The position numbers and the translations under genes are program-made. Source: an uncultured Clostridia bacterium (GTDB lineage Bacteria > Bacillota > Clostridia > TANB77 > CAG-508). From it: DNA of 5,880 bases. Below are positions 5,095 to 5,880 of the stretch, piece by piece. The notes under the pieces are model-generated. The model saw only the letters and a list, made by a program, of their open reading frames with translations. It did no database searches and was not told the DNA's origin. How positions within the stretch are numbered: position 1 is the stretch's first letter; each line of letters starts with the position of its first letter. The stretch covers positions 1-5,880 of the forward strand of contig CAKPQL010000030.1 in assembly GCA_934178555.1 (NCBI GenBank), written 5' to 3'.

Positions 5095-5123
5095 ATGTTA
5101 CCATTATTCTGTACAATAGTCAA
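5095..5123 (-). promoter_or_regulatory. Promoter of the four-gene operon
   Basis: On the minus strand, TTGACT (5123-5118) and TAACAT (5100-5095) are separated by 17 nt, and TGG just before the -10 gives an extended -10. Transcription would start near 5088, past the ATG at 5094, leaving a leader of about 100 nt before the chosen start at 4986. Confidence 0.6.
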
Positions 5124-5186
5124 CTTTTTTTTACAATTTTTGGAATTTTTTTAATATTTTAAAAATAATAATCGTTATTTATTTTG

Positions 5187-5576
5187 CTACAATAGGTTTA
5201 ACTCATTTTTTAAACTTTCTTGTAATAATTTAGAAAAGTTAATACCTTTCATATCTGCAAGATTTTTTAACCACTCTGGCATAGTTACTGTTGTATTTAC
5301 TGTTTTGGAAGATATTTTCTTTTCGTGTTCTACAGGATCTAACTCTACCATAGTAATAAAGTCGCCATCTTTTACTTTGATGTCCATATAATTGAATGTT
5401 GGTTCTGGTAATCTATCTTTATACTCTGGTAACATAGCATACAATGCATCTTGTGCCATATAATATGCATCATCAAAACCAACACCATATGTAAACACAT
5501 CATCAAAATCAATAAATTTTACATTGTATGCATCTCCTTCTTTGGAAAAAATTGCAGGATAAAAATATTTTTTCAT
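5187..5576 (-). CDS. hicB: HicB-family antitoxin, without a recognisable intact hicA
   Basis: This 129-residue protein has the two-part build of HicB antitoxins. The N-terminal partial RNase H-like fold has KKYFYPAIFSKEGDAYNVKF, a DFDD turn, TYGVGFDDAYYMAQDAL (about 2-80). The C-terminal ribbon-helix-helix DNA-binding domain runs about 93-125 (VNTTVTMPEWLKNLADMKGI then FSKLLQESLK). HicB neutralises the HicA mRNA interferase and represses its own operon through the RHH domain. HicA, normally a 60-80-residue protein next to hicB, is not found intact on either side. There is no SD directly before ATG 5576; the nearest is GGAGAAGG at 5649-5642, beyond a hairpin. A consensus promoter and a direct repeat lie upstream. 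It is either an orphan antitoxin or a stand-alone regulator. Confidence 0.88.
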   Translation of the reverse strand: MKKYFYPAIFSKEGDAYNVKFIDFDDVFTYGVGFDDAYYMAQDALYAMLPEYKDRLPEPTFNYMDIKVKDGDFITMVELDPVEHEKKISSKTVNTTVTMPEWLKNLADMKGINFSKLLQESLKNELNLL

Positions 5577-5649
5577 TTTTTATTAGTAGTTTAGTAACAA
5601 CATTTTTAGAACATAACCTGCTTTCTAAAATATATTACTAACCTTCTCC
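5577..5649 (-). pseudogene. Possible hicA remnant in hicB leader
   Basis: Between SD GGAGAAGG (5649-5642) and hicB, the minus strand reads KAGYVLK in one frame, just after an in-frame TAG and ending at tandem TAA codons before hicB. KAGY-x-L resembles the first helix of HicA toxins. The position is where hicA should be, but the match is only about seven residues and nothing of the GSH motif remains. The same bases also form a hairpin, so this may be a regulatory leader and not a gene relic. Confidence 0.25.
5591..5641 (-). promoter_or_regulatory. Structured hairpin between a strong SD and the hicB start
   Basis: TTAGTAA (5591-5597) pairs with TTACTAA (5635-5641), and inside it TTTTAGAA (5604-5611) pairs with TTCTAAAA (5623-5630) around an 11-nt loop. 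The SD GGAGAAGG directly abuts the 5' side of the stem in the RNA. The 3' side ends 14 nt before the hicB ATG. Folding would bring the SD near the start codon. Confidence 0.5.
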
Positions 5650-5659
5650 TTTCATTTAT

Positions 5660-5688
5660 AGTATACCTTTCTTATTAACACTTGTCAA
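5660..5688 (-). promoter_or_regulatory. Consensus promoter of hicB
   Basis: On the minus strand, a perfect -35 TTGACA (5688-5683), a 17-nt spacer and TATACT (5665-5660) form the best promoter in the window. The start would fall near 5653, giving a leader of about 77 nt before hicB. Confidence 0.8.
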
Positions 5689-5695
5689 CACTTGT
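5677..5695. promoter_or_regulatory. Direct-repeat operator candidate over the hicB -35 box
   Basis: AACACTTGT occurs twice, at 5677-5685 and 5687-5695, exactly 10 bp apart (one helical turn), and covers the -35 hexamer. Ribbon-helix-helix repressors commonly bind such spaced repeats, so this is a plausible HicB autoregulatory site. Confidence 0.5.
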
Positions 5696-5715
5696 TATGT
5701 ATAAAATAAATACTT

Positions 5716-5768
5716 CAATTTGAAGACCTTAGGCTTCAAATTGCCTCGGAAGACTACGGCTTACGAGG
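5716..5768. repeat. Two tandem hairpins of unknown role
   Basis: CAATTTGAAG (5716-5725) and CTTCAAATTG (5734-5743) form a perfect 10-bp stem with an 8-nt loop. Immediately next, CCTCG (5744-5748) and CGAGG (5764-5768) enclose AAG/CTT after one mismatch, with a 7-nt loop. The apices are alike: GAAGACCTTAGGCTT and GAAGACTACGGCTT. They sit between a terminator and the hicB promoter, with no gene across them. Confidence 0.55.
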
Positions 5769-5773
5769 AATAT

Positions 5774-5800
5774 AAAAAGAAAGAGAATTAAATCTCTTCC
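5774..5800 (-). terminator. Terminator of the rightmost minus-strand gene
   Basis: In minus-strand RNA, GGAAGAGA (5800-5793) pairs with UCUCUUUC (5786-5779) over 8 bp with one G-U pair and a 6-nt loop, then five U (5778-5774). It begins at the stop codon of the partial gene entering from the right. Confidence 0.7.
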
Positions 5801-5880
5801 TATATCATATTTTCTAGGTTATCTATAGCTTTCGTTTTAGCAGAATTCATTTTTCTAGCTAACTTCTTAATATTACCATT
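5800..5880 (-). CDS. C-terminal fragment of an unidentified protein
   Basis: A minus-strand frame open from the right edge runs 26 codons to TAG 5802-5800. It ends in KKLARKMNSAKTKAIDNLEN then MI, a basic, helix-prone tail. An intrinsic terminator directly after the stop supports it as a real gene end. No family can be named from this piece. Confidence 0.55.
   Translation of the reverse strand, partial: NGNIKKLARKMNSAKTKAIDNLENMI

Noticed and set aside
5716..5768. Guanidine-II (mini-ykkC) riboswitch for the tandem hairpins
   Set aside because: The two-hairpin layout and one ACGG suggested it, but the ACGR terminal loops are not present in both stems and no transporter or other target gene follows.
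1..5880. CRISPR array or tRNA/rRNA gene
   Set aside because: No regularly spaced repeats and no cloverleaf or ribosomal RNA sequence were seen on either strand.

Overview
The window is AT-rich DNA with strong GGAGG-type ribosome binding sites, ATG starts, TGA used as a stop, U-tract terminators and consensus sigma-A-type promoters. This fits a low-GC Bacillota (Firmicutes) genome, perhaps clostridial; the species cannot be told from the sequence. Nearly every gene is on the minus strand.

Layout from left to right. The last codons of a plus-strand gene (1-61) end in their own terminator. An IS200-type insertion sequence follows (about 140-875), with a single Y1 transposase gene tnpA on the minus strand and hairpins at both ends. 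Next come two small minus-strand nucleotide-metabolism genes, a HIT-family hydrolase (1303-1677) followed by a MazG-like NTP pyrophosphohydrolase (951-1283). They have their own promoter and a shared terminator (880-918). To their right is a tightly packed four-gene minus-strand operon (4986 down to 1730), in transcription order: a DUF2797-like zinc-ribbon/GIY-YIG-like protein, a longer HIT-family protein, a possibly ATP-grasp-like protein, and a TIM-barrel metalloprotein of the xylose isomerase/endonuclease IV type. Further right is a HicB-type antitoxin gene with no recognisable intact hicA. Last come a pair of tandem hairpins, a terminator and the C-terminus of another minus-strand gene running off the window.

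The most interesting unit is the four-gene operon. The genes are joined by a 1-base gap, a 20-base gap and an ATGA overlap, so they are probably made together. Its promoter fires into a leader of about 100 nt. The leader holds an intrinsic terminator whose pyrimidine arm could instead pair with the Shine-Dalgarno site of the first gene, which suggests conditional expression. I do not recognise this gene set as a named system. The families suggest work on nucleic acids or nucleotide adducts, but that is inference.

The second strong signal is in the IS200 element. A 21-bp inverted repeat would bury the tnpA ribosome binding site and start codon in transcripts entering from outside. A promoter embedded in the upstream arm would make transcripts lacking that arm. 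This resembles known IS strategies against activation by read-through transcription. The third is the hicB leader: a consensus promoter, a direct-repeat operator candidate over the -35 box, and a strong SD followed by a hairpin where hicA would be expected.
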